DNA of 64,000 nt from Carnobacterium maltaromaticum DSM 20342. Its GTDB lineage: Bacteria > Bacillota > Bacilli > Lactobacillales > Carnobacteriaceae. The stretch is taken from the NCBI RefSeq assembly GCF_000744945.1, contig NZ_JQMX01000001.1, forward strand, positions 2,418,001 to 2,482,000, given 5' to 3'. Positions within the stretch are counted from its first letter, which is position 1; the number at the start of each line of letters is the position of its first letter. Position numbers and translations under genes: made by a program. Positions 33,242-40,567 of the stretch are shown piece by piece. The notes beneath the pieces are model-generated. The model did no database searches and was not told the DNA's origin. It saw only the letters and a list, made by a program, of their open reading frames with translations.

Positions 33242-33823
33242 ATGGCAATTAATTTATCAAAAGGTCAAAAAATTGATTTAACAAAAACCAATCCGGGCTT
33301 AACAAAAACAATTATTGGATTAGGTTGGGATACCAACCAATATGATGGTGGAGCAGCATTTGATTTAGATGCATCTGCGTTTTTATTAGATAGTACCGGT
33401 AAATGTCTGAATGAAAAGAATTTTATTTTCTATAATAATTTAACTTCAGAAGATGGATCAGTTGTGCATACCGGCGATAACCGAACAGGCGAAGGCGATG
33501 GAGACGATGAACAAATCAAAATCGATTTATCAAAAATTTCGCCAGCTGTTGATCGAATCGCAATTACGGTTACAATCGATGATGCCGTGGCTAGAAATCA
33601 AAACTTCGGTCAAGTTTCTAATGCGTTTGTTCATATTTTAAATGAAGAAACCGGCGAAGAAATTTTAAACTTTGATTTAGGTGAAGATTTCTCTGTTGAA
33701 ACGGCAGTGGTTTTCTGTGAGCTTTATCGTCATAATGGCGAATGGAAATTTAATGCGATTGGCAGTGGATACCAAGGTGGGTTAGCCGCTTTAGTTCAAG
33801 CATATGGACTAGATGCAGGTTAA
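33242..33823 (+). CDS. TerD-family protein
   Basis: A 193-aa canonical TerD paralogue: [13 protein letters not shown] (site 1), [13 protein letters not shown] (site 2) and [24 protein letters not shown]. Very similar to the second copy, so a tandem duplication. A terminator and a structured repeat separate it from the Ca2+ ATPase gene. TerD copies plus a Ca2+ pump suggest the system responds to or buffers Ca2+; this link is inference. Confidence 0.9.
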   Translation: MAINLSKGQKIDLTKTNPGLTKTIIGLGWDTNQYDGGAAFDLDASAFLLDSTGKCLNEKNFIFYNNLTSEDGSVVHTGDNRTGEGDGDDEQIKIDLSKISPAVDRIAITVTIDDAVARNQNFGQVSNAFVHILNEETGEEILNFDLGEDFSVETAVVFCELYRHNGEWKFNAIGSGYQGGLAALVQAYGLDAG

Positions 33824-33860
33824 ATCAAGTTTCTTTTTTTTAAGAAACGATGTAGTAGAA

Positions 33861-33891
33861 AAGAGGAAGGCTTTACGCCGGCCTCTTTTTA
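33861..33891 (+). terminator. Terminator of the terD operon
   Basis: AAGAGGAAGGC (from 33861) pairs with GCCGGCCTCTT, followed by a T tract. Confidence 0.75.
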
Positions 33892-33922
33892 TCAGGCTAG
33901 ATTTAACGGCTCAACGAGCTTT
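33888..33922 (+). repeat. Deleted copy of the 122-bp structured repeat
   Basis: TTATCAGGCTAG joined directly to TTAACGGCTCAACGAGCT: the first and last parts of the repeat with the middle missing. It immediately precedes the complete unit C. Confidence 0.6.
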
Positions 33923-34045
33923 TTATCAAGGCCAGCTCTTATGAGCCAACTCCTCGAGAAAAAGATAAAAATTCGAGAGGACAAAAAGCGTCCTATCAAT
34001 TTTTCCTATTTTCTTGCCGGAGCTACCCGACTCAACGAGCTTTTT
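33923..34045 (+). repeat. 122-bp structured repeat, unit C
   Basis: Same outer blocks as units A and B at 15901-16145, with paired changes in the hairpins: GAGCT/AGCTC (33916-33920 with 33934-33938) for GAACT/AGTTC, and AGGAC/GTCCT for ATGGC/GCCAT. It ends about 40 nt before the ribosome site of the Ca2+ ATPase gene, in the same direction as the gene. Confidence 0.7.
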
Positions 34046-34096
34046 ATAATAATAAGTAATTTTTTCTAATTTGAATAGATAAAGGGAGAGTAAACA

Positions 34097-36739
34097 TTGA
34101 ACAAAACATTTGTAGGATTAACGAAAGAAGAAGTTGAAGAATCACGACAGAAACATGGTAGTAATGCTTTAACCGAAAAAGAAAGTGAAACATTTTTTGA
34201 CAAATTAAAAGGCAATTTTGACGATCCAATCATCAAAATTTTACTAGTTGCTTTGGTTTTAAATTTGATATTTGCTTTTCTAGGTTATGCAGAATGGTTC
34301 GAAGCTTTTGGAATTGCAATTGCTGTTCTTTTAGCAACGTTAATTGGTACATGGAGTGAGTTTTCAAATGAGACAGCTTTCCAAAAGTTACAAGAAGATG
34401 CATCAAAAATTACCGTAAAAGTTTTCCGCGATGGTCATGTGACTGAAATTTCAATCGATGATATCGTTCAAGGAGACGAAATCATTTTACAAACAGGAGA
34501 TAAGATTCCAGCTGATGGGATTTTAATCGATGGTTCGCTTAGAGTCGACCAAGCTTCACTAAACGGTGAGTCTGATGAAGCGAAAAAAGAAACACTTCCT
34601 GAAGGTGCAACTTATGAAGATGGTGACACGTTCAACAAACATGCTTTGTTCCGTGGCGCGGTTATTACTAGTGGGGAAGCAGTGATGAAGGTCACAAAAG
34701 TTGGGGATGCTTCATTCTTCGGTCAAATGGCTGCTGAGTTAACAGTTGAAGAACGTGAATCTCCATTGAAATTAAAACTTGCTGATTTAGCGAATAAAAT
34801 TTCTAAAGCCGGTTATACTGCTGGTATATTGATTTTTATTGCCTTTATGATCAATAAGATCTTTGTTGCGAATAATTTCAACGGTGCAGAAATTGCTAAG
34901 TATTTTAGCGATATTGGACCTGTTGGGAATGACGTTGTTGAAGCCTTTATTCTAGCGGTTATTGTTATCGTAGTTGCCGTTCCAGAAGGTTTACCAATGA
35001 TGATTGCCATGGTACTTTCACAAAACATGAAAAAAATGTTACGTGACAATATCTTAGTTCGTAAGTTAGAAGGAATTGAGACGAGCGGAAGTTTAAATAT
35101 GCTCTTTTCTGATAAAACTGGAACAATTACTAAAGGTCAATTAGATGTAGTTTCTTACATTAATGGTGCCAATACTAGTTTTGATAAACTAGGTGCAATT
35201 CCAGAAGAATTGAAAAAAATTGTAAGTACAACAATCTTAAATAATACGAATGCTGTAATTTCTGAAGATGATCAAGGTGCGGTTGTTATTATTGGTGGAA
35301 ATCCAACTGAAAAAGCTGTTTTAGCATTTGTTGAAAAAGATGAAAAATCTTTCGGTACACTTGAGCATGTTTCAGCAATACCTTTCTCTTCAGCTCGTAA
35401 GTTCTCTGCAACTCAAGTAGCCGGAGAATGGAATACGACCTTAATCAAAGGTGCACCAGAAAAAATCTTACCAAATTGTTCAACGTATTATGATGAACAA
35501 GGTCAAAAACAACCATTTACTAAGTTAGCTGAATTAGATAATGAAATCAATGAATTGGCTAAAAAATCAATTCGTGTCTTGATTCTAGCAACGACTGATG
35601 AAATCGTGACGGAAGAAAGCTTACCTTCTGATTACACATTAGTTGGAATTTTAGCTATTCGTGACGATGTTCGTCCTGAGGCTGTTGAAGCGATTCATGA
35701 TGTTCAACAAGCAGGTGTTCAAGTTGTTATGATTACAGGTGACCGTAAAGAAACAGCAATTGCGATTGCTAAAGATGCGAAAATTTTACAAAGCCCTGAT
35801 GATATTGTCTTAACTTCACAAGAGTTAAATGACATGCCAGATGAAGAAGTAAAATCATTATTACCAAATATGCGCGTAATTGCTCGTGCTTTACCAACAG
35901 ATAAATCACGTTTAGTTCGTTTATCGCAAGAAATCGGTTTAGTTGTAGGTATGACTGGTGATGGTGTAAATGATAGTCCGGCCTTAAAACGTGCGGACGT
36001 TGGATTCGCAATGGGTAGTGGGACTGAAGTTGCCAAAGAAGCTGGAGATATCGTTATTCTAGATGATAACTTTAAATCAATTGCGCAATCAATTCTATTT
36101 GGTCGTACGATTTACCGTTCAATTCAAAAATTTATCGTATTCCAATTAACATTAAATGTTGGGGCATTACTGATTAGTTTCATTGCACCATTTATTGGTA
36201 TTGATCATCCGTTGACGATTACACAAATGTTATGGGTGAACCTAGTTATGGATACGTTAGCTGCATTAGCCTTTGGTGCTGAACCAACGTTGAAACGCTA
36301 CATGAAAGAAAAACCAAAACGTCGTGATGAAAATATTGTGACGCGTAGCATGTTCTCAGCTTTTGCTTTCCAAGGTGTTGTGATTACAATTATGGGATTA
36401 TGGATGTTGAAAGGCGGATTCTTAAATCAATTCTTTAGTAGTGAATTAGCTCTTACAACTGGATTCTTCTCATTCTTTATCCTTTATGCAGTCTTTAACG
36501 GATTTAATGTTCGGACAGAAAAATTAAACATTTTTGATAACTTGAATCGCAATAAAATGTTTATTCGTATTATGTTGTTAATCATTGTGGTCCAAATTAT
36601 TATGACTTTCGTCGGTGGACCAATCTTAAGAACAACAGCATTAAGTGTTAGTGAATGGGCAATTGTATTAGGCTTATCTGTACTAGCAATTCCAATTGAT
36701 ATGGCACGTAAACTTGTTGTTAAAGCAATGGGTAAATAA
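34097..36739 (+). CDS. P-type calcium-translocating ATPase (PMCA-type)
   Basis: An 880-aa P2-type ATPase starting with TTG, AAAGGGAG ahead. Features: actuator motif NGESDEAKK, TM4 ion site VPEGLPM, phosphorylation site SDKTGTITKG (Asp near residue 337), nucleotide-binding KGAPEK, hinge MTGDGVNDSPALKRADVG and about ten membrane segments. VPEGLPM matches Ca2+ pumps of the PMCA type. It exports Ca2+ from the cytoplasm. It lies just after the three Ca2+-binding TerD genes, where related systems often have terC, and has its own leader with a structured repeat. Confidence 0.9.
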   Translation: MNKTFVGLTKEEVEESRQKHGSNALTEKESETFFDKLKGNFDDPIIKILLVALVLNLIFAFLGYAEWFEAFGIAIAVLLATLIGTWSEFSNETAFQKLQEDASKITVKVFRDGHVTEISIDDIVQGDEIILQTGDKIPADGILIDGSLRVDQASLNGESDEAKKETLPEGATYEDGDTFNKHALFRGAVITSGEAVMKVTKVGDASFFGQMAAELTVEERESPLKLKLADLANKISKAGYTAGILIFIAFMINKIFVANNFNGAEIAKYFSDIGPVGNDVVEAFILAVIVIVVAVPEGLPMMIAMVLSQNMKKMLRDNILVRKLEGIETSGSLNMLFSDKTGTITKGQLDVVSYINGANTSFDKLGAIPEELKKIVSTTILNNTNAVISEDDQGAVVIIGGNPTEKAVLAFVEKDEKSFGTLEHVSAIPFSSARKFSATQVAGEWNTTLIKGAPEKILPNCSTYYDEQGQKQPFTKLAELDNEINELAKKSIRVLILATTDEIVTEESLPSDYTLVGILAIRDDVRPEAVEAIHDVQQAGVQVVMITGDRKETAIAIAKDAKILQSPDDIVLTSQELNDMPDEEVKSLLPNMRVIARALPTDKSRLVRLSQEIGLVVGMTGDGVNDSPALKRADVGFAMGSGTEVAKEAGDIVILDDNFKSIAQSILFGRTIYRSIQKFIVFQLTLNVGALLISFIAPFIGIDHPLTITQMLWVNLVMDTLAALAFGAEPTLKRYMKEKPKRRDENIVTRSMFSAFAFQGVVITIMGLWMLKGGFLNQFFSSELALTTGFFSFFILYAVFNGFNVRTEKLNIFDNLNRNKMFIRIMLLIIVVQIIMTFVGGPILRTTALSVSEWAIVLGLSVLAIPIDMARKLVVKAMGK

Positions 36740-36750
36740 TTTAAATTAGC

Positions 36751-36787
36751 AAAAAAGCGAAGAGGTTTACTTCTTCGCTTTTTTTGT
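36751..36787 (+). terminator. Terminator of the Ca2+ ATPase gene
   Basis: AAAAAAGCGAAGA (from 36751) pairs with TCTTCGCTTTTTT with a short loop. Confidence 0.85.
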
Positions 36788-36799
36788 TATCAAGATGAG

Positions 36800-36828
36800 T
36801 TGACTAAAATAATTAAGTTAGATACAAT
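36800..36828 (+). promoter_or_regulatory. Promoter of the tRNA gene
   Basis: TTGACT (36800-36805), 17-bp spacer, TACAAT (36823-36828); start about 36835, 17 nt before the tRNA. Confidence 0.75.
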
Positions 36829-36851
36829 GATAGAGAACGAGTTTTATTTTT

Positions 36852-36924
36852 GGTTTCTTAGCTCAGTTGGGAGAGCACCACCTCGACAAGGTGGGGGTCG
36901 CTGGTTCGAGCCCAGTAGGGACCA
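36852..36924 (+). tRNA. tRNA-Val (GAC), with unusual C at position 33
   Basis: A 73-nt cloverleaf. Acceptor GGTTTCT/AGGGACC (two G-U pairs), D stem GCTC/GAGC, anticodon stem CCACC/GGTGG with loop TCGACAA, T stem GCTGG/CCAGT with TTCGAGC. The discriminator is A73 and CCA is not encoded. The anticodon GAC reads GUC/GUU valine codons. Position 33 of the loop is C instead of the near-universal U, which might weaken the U-turn. It has its own promoter and terminator and stands alone. Confidence 0.9.
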
Positions 36925-36946
36925 TTTAAGAAATAATAAGCAAGAG

Positions 36947-36977
36947 TAGCGCTATTATAATAATAGCGCTATTTTTT
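36947..36977 (+). terminator. Terminator of the tRNA gene
   Basis: TAGCGCTATTA (36947-36957) pairs with TAATAGCGCTA (36961-36971), followed by TTTTTT. Confidence 0.85.
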
Positions 36978-37152
36978 GATTCAAGCAGCTATTTTAAAAT
37001 GTTTACGTATTTAGTTGAGTAATTAAATATGAATAAAAATTATCCTGTTTTGCTCTTTATTAAAAAGAATGAAATAGTTTTTTTTCTTCCATATGAAATT
37101 TTTTTGTTATTTTAAATTTTATTAATGAAAAGCTTATTTTTGTGTTATTGGT
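36978..37152. other. AT-rich spacer between the tRNA and the insertion sequence
   Basis: No gene or clear signal is visible. The stretch is very AT-rich and has no recognisable remnant of an attachment-site repeat of the tRNA 3' end. Confidence 0.5.
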
Positions 37153-37984
37153 GGTTCTGTTGCAAACTTATCAAAATCCAAAGACTCCCCCGATTCTTAA
37201 TTAATTTATCATGTCGCTCTGAATAGACTTTCAATTTCATCCCATGGGGAAAAGTCGAAAAGCGTAATTTCTCTTCGACTCTCTTTGTATAAAGCAGATA
37301 CCACTTCAATACCTTTAATTGTTGTAGCTGCTGTGTAGGTAGATTGGAAATTCTTCACGGAAGTGAGTTTCCCTTTCACCTGTCGGTGATCTTGTTCTAA
37401 GATATTATTGAGATATTTGGACTTCCAGTGATTCACGTGTTGACCCAGAATGCCTGCTTCTTTCAGCTCTTTAATAGCTTTTAATGAGGGGGCATATTTA
37501 TCTGTCACAATCGAACGTGGCTGCCCATAATCATGGATTAATCGCTTCATAAAGGCTTTTGTGGAGACGGTATCTCTATGATTTCGCAGCCACATATCTA
37601 GGGTATTCCCGTTAGAATCAATGGCTCGATATAGGTAACGATCTTTTCCTTTTACTTTCAGATACGTTTCATCAATCCGCCAGGATTTAGATAGCGTTCT
37701 TCGTTTGTTTCGTTTCTTCCATAAATGATAAAGAACTTTCCCGTATTGTTTATTCCAGCGGTAAATAGTGGTGTGATCCACGCCAATACTGAATTTACGC
37801 ATAATTTTTGCACAATCACGATAACTCAAAGAAAAATGGTAATATAAGCCGATGGCTTCTATAATGATTCGGTAATCGTACTGTTTTCCTTTGAAGTGTT
37901 TTTTCATGAATGCGTCCTCCGATAACGTGATTTATTTCAAATTATACCGTAAAATTGGGTTCAGATAAACTTTGCAACAGAACC
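37153..37984 (-). mobile_element. IS6-family insertion sequence (IS26/IS1216-like)
   Basis: An 832-bp element with terminal inverted repeats GGTTCTGTTGCAAA at both ends (37153 onward and, reversed, ending 37984), one transposase gene on the minus strand. The flanking octamers TTATTGGT and GTCAGAAT differ, so no target duplication remains. IS6 elements move by cointegration and can carry or delete adjacent DNA. Confidence 0.92.
37209..37907 (-). CDS. IS6-family transposase
   Basis: A 232-aa complete DDE transposase: N-terminal helix-turn-helix (YRDCAKIMRKFSIGVDHTTIYRW), first catalytic Asp in RIDETYLKVKG, second in IVTDKYAPS and Glu in LEQDHRQVKG. It fills the IS between 37153 and 37984 and looks active. 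Confidence 0.93.
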   Translation of the reverse strand: MKKHFKGKQYDYRIIIEAIGLYYHFSLSYRDCAKIMRKFSIGVDHTTIYRWNKQYGKVLYHLWKKRNKRRTLSKSWRIDETYLKVKGKDRYLYRAIDSNGNTLDMWLRNHRDTVSTKAFMKRLIHDYGQPRSIVTDKYAPSLKAIKELKEAGILGQHVNHWKSKYLNNILEQDHRQVKGKLTSVKNFQSTYTAATTIKGIEVVSALYKESRREITLFDFSPWDEIESLFRAT

Positions 37985-38015
37985 GTCAGAATCAGGGCAT
38001 ATTTTTATGAAGGCA

Positions 38016-39524
38016 CTAGTTAAACGGTCTGAAATTTTGGAGAGTCCTTTTTCTTTGAATTTCTTGTTCAACAAGAGAATTTAATTCTAGCCACTCATTT
38101 GATGTTGGAGGAAAAGAGATATAGAAAATCGGTATATCCAATTGATTAAAAAAAGTTGGTGTATCTGTGACGATAATATCGGGACCATTATGTTGGTCAT
38201 TATTATCAGTGAAATCAATTGTATAAGGGATATTTTTAATCAAGTCATTTTTCAAAATCTTTCGATAGATACTTTTATCAGAAAGAACTTGAATGCTGAT
38301 TTGATTAATCTCAACAGCTGAATCAGATAAAGAAAATAAGAAAAAGAAGTAGGCCTTTAAACGATACGAACGAGTTTCTATAGGATAGGTTGGATAAATT
38401 CCTTGTTTTTCAATAGCTGAAAAAATTAGTAAATAACCATTAAATAAGTCTGGATTTAGTTGTTTTAGTTCATCTAATTGTAAATCTTCAATATATTTAT
38501 GAGTATCATGGAAAGTATCCATTTGAAAATTTAAGCAAAGAATATGCGCTAAAAAATTTTGTTTATCTAAAAAATTCACATTCATTAAATGGGAAGAATT
38601 ATTGACTAATTCAGTCAATAATTGATTAGAATAGGTAAAATTAGCTGAATCCTTTTCTTGGAAACTGGTTTTTATATATGAAAACATTTTTTCAGTTTGA
38701 ATAAAAATTGGATTGGATACAATAAAACTATAGATAAAGTTAACCTCATGTTTAAGAATGTTTTGTTTGAAAAAATAATATTTTTGATGAATGGTAGCTT
38801 GGATTTCTTGATAGAGCAAATTGTCAGATTCAAGTGTCTTAAAAGTTGGCTCAATAAATTTTTTTGTATTTAAATCATTGAGACAAACGCTAAGTGCAAA
38901 AGCTAACTGTCTCGTTTGGATTGGACTTAGATAAGGATTTATTTGCGCACCAATTTTTTTGCTCATTTCCATGGTTTCGCCTTCATCAACTTGTTGAAAA
39001 GGCCACTCAGACATGCCATAAGAGAACCAAAAGAACTTACAAAAAAAATAGCGGATTTGAGAAGATTCCCCAGATAAAGTCCCTTCTCGGCTATTGAATT
39101 GAATGCCAAATTTGTCTAGAATGAGATTGATTGTCCGAACATCTTTGTAAAATGAAGTTAAACTAATAAAATAATAGTCTGTGAAATGTTTAGAAGAGAT
39201 AAATTTTTTATTGTAAATACTTAATAATAGATTGAAAGAAGTTGAACTTTTTAAACGTTCTAAATAAATTAAGTTAGAAATAGCATTTGTGCTTGCACTA
39301 AGCTTATACCCCAAAGCTGCATCAGTCTCGATATATTGCTCATAATTTTTTTCTTTAAAAAAGGAATTAATGACAATTACGGTACTTTTAAGTGTTCGGT
39401 TGGAAATGTAAAGTTGACTAGATATCTCTTCTTTGCTAATCCAATTGGGGTAGCGTTGATTTAAAAGTTTAATTAAGGTTATTTCTCGTAACGTTGATGT
39501 GCTAAGTAATGAATCTAATTCCAT
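38016..39524 (-). CDS. Mga/AtxA-like transcriptional regulator
   Basis: A 502-aa protein with an N-terminal winged helix-turn-helix (WISKEEISSQLYISNRTLKSTV, about residues 31-52), long helical PRD-like regions and a C-terminal domain, the same architecture as the regulator at 8872-10311 but only distantly similar. No target surface gene lies next to it, though the LPXTG nucleotidase is 1 kb away. The IS6 element sits just downstream of its stop. It may have arrived with a mobile region beside the tRNA; this is speculative. Confidence 0.75.
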   Translation of the reverse strand: MELDSLLSTSTLREITLIKLLNQRYPNWISKEEISSQLYISNRTLKSTVIVINSFFKEKNYEQYIETDAALGYKLSASTNAISNLIYLERLKSSTSFNLLLSIYNKKFISSKHFTDYYFISLTSFYKDVRTINLILDKFGIQFNSREGTLSGESSQIRYFFCKFFWFSYGMSEWPFQQVDEGETMEMSKKIGAQINPYLSPIQTRQLAFALSVCLNDLNTKKFIEPTFKTLESDNLLYQEIQATIHQKYYFFKQNILKHEVNFIYSFIVSNPIFIQTEKMFSYIKTSFQEKDSANFTYSNQLLTELVNNSSHLMNVNFLDKQNFLAHILCLNFQMDTFHDTHKYIEDLQLDELKQLNPDLFNGYLLIFSAIEKQGIYPTYPIETRSYRLKAYFFFLFSLSDSAVEINQISIQVLSDKSIYRKILKNDLIKNIPYTIDFTDNNDQHNGPDIIVTDTPTFFNQLDIPIFYISFPPTSNEWLELNSLVEQEIQRKRTLQNFRPFN

Positions 39525-39694
39525 GAGGACACTCCTGTTCCTATATTAAGTAGATTTTATGACACTTCTAAACTCTTATTATACGCTTTTTTATTTGATA
39601 ATTTCACCTTTTTTTGCAAAAATTAGTGAGGGACCCGCAAAAAAATGGTGAATAGTACAACAGTATCCAATTTTAGTTGGAATAGCTTTGCTTA

Positions 39695-40291
39695 TTAGTT
39701 TGTATGATAATTTTTTTCAGTTTTAACAAAAGAGGTTATTTGTTTAATCTTTGCCTCTTTTTTTGAGCTCGAAAATAGAAAAATATCTGAAAAATATGTT
39801 TTATTGCCTTTTTTATCAGTAATAATCCCATGTGCTGAAGCTTCACGACCATGGGTTAAAATCGATTGAATTTCTAGTGAACTAAGATCCTGACGATGGT
39901 TAATAACTGCTTTAATAAAAGGTGTTTTCCCTTCTAATTGAGATTCACCGGGTTTAATCCAGCTTAAAGTGTCTACTAATAAGGTTTCGAGAACAGCTTG
40001 ATTAGCAGCTGCTGCAGCAATTAAATAATCATGAATAATTTTTTTCTTAGGGGCATTTTCACAATTCAGGGTACAAAGAACAGCAAAATTAACCTTCGGA
40101 AGTTCAGCATTTTTGAAGGATAAATTCTGACTTTCCAATGTTTCCTTTAGAATACGGACTGCCTTTGGGCCAACACCATGAATTTGTAACAGTGTTTTTT
40201 CACTGTAGTGTGTTAACTGTTCCAGGTCAGTAATTCCAATGTTTTGTAATGCATTTGTTGCGGGCTTGCCAATATTTGGTAGTGTTGTCAT
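39695..40291 (-). CDS. Helix-hairpin-helix plus NTF2/SnoaL-like protein
   Basis: A 198-aa two-domain protein. Residues 1-62 hold a helix-hairpin-helix region (NIGKPATNALQNIGITDLEQL, then LLQIHGVGPKAVRIL), often DNA-binding. Residues 72-190 resemble a SnoaL/NTF2 fold (LCTLNCENAPKKKIIHDYL, GKTPFIKAVINH, ASAHGIITDKKG). The start is ATG 40291 after GGGAGGAAAAC; the frame is open to 40366 but has no ribosome site there. Function unknown. Confidence 0.7.
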   Translation of the reverse strand: MTTLPNIGKPATNALQNIGITDLEQLTHYSEKTLLQIHGVGPKAVRILKETLESQNLSFKNAELPKVNFAVLCTLNCENAPKKKIIHDYLIAAAAANQAVLETLLVDTLSWIKPGESQLEGKTPFIKAVINHRQDLSSLEIQSILTHGREASAHGIITDKKGNKTYFSDIFLFSSSKKEAKIKQITSFVKTEKNYHTN

Positions 40292-40381
40292 GGTGTTTTC
40301 CTCCCTTGTCGCTAACTTTTTTATTGCAACTAGTATAGCATAGATTAGTGAACTAGTTGAATTCAAATGGTATTTACTTGA

Positions 40382-40477
40382 ACTAAAGAATATACTGAGG
40401 ATTACATCTCAGGTAATGGAGATGTAGATACTTTAGAAAAAACAATAAATCAGGCTTCGTTATTTGAAAATTTTTAA
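40382..40477 (+). pseudogene. Possible gene remnant (C-terminal tail only)
   Basis: An open tail of 31 codons ending TAA at 40475-40477 reads like a real protein end (TKEYTEDYISGNGDVDTL and on to LFENF), but a stop at 40379 precedes it and there is no start or ribosome site. It may be the end of a deleted gene; the family is not recognised. Confidence 0.3.
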
Positions 40478-40507
40478 AATTGAACGATTGTGCTATCAGA
40501 AAATAAA

Positions 40508-40550
40508 AAGCTTTCTTGGATTCTATCTAGAGCCCAAGAAAGTTTTTTTA
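40508..40550. terminator. Terminator after the LPXTG nucleotidase gene
   Basis: AGCTTTCTTGG (from about 40509) pairs with CCAAGAAAG (40534-40542) and is flanked by A- and T-rich tails, so it can act in both directions. It lies 18 nt after the nucleotidase stop. Confidence 0.75.
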
Positions 40551-40567
40551 TTTTAAATTAAGTTTAT

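Noticed and set aside
33923..34045. A yybP-ykoY (Mn2+) riboswitch before the P-type ATPase
   Set aside because: The conserved riboswitch core bases are absent; the sequence is instead a copy of the repeat found before the DUF916 gene.
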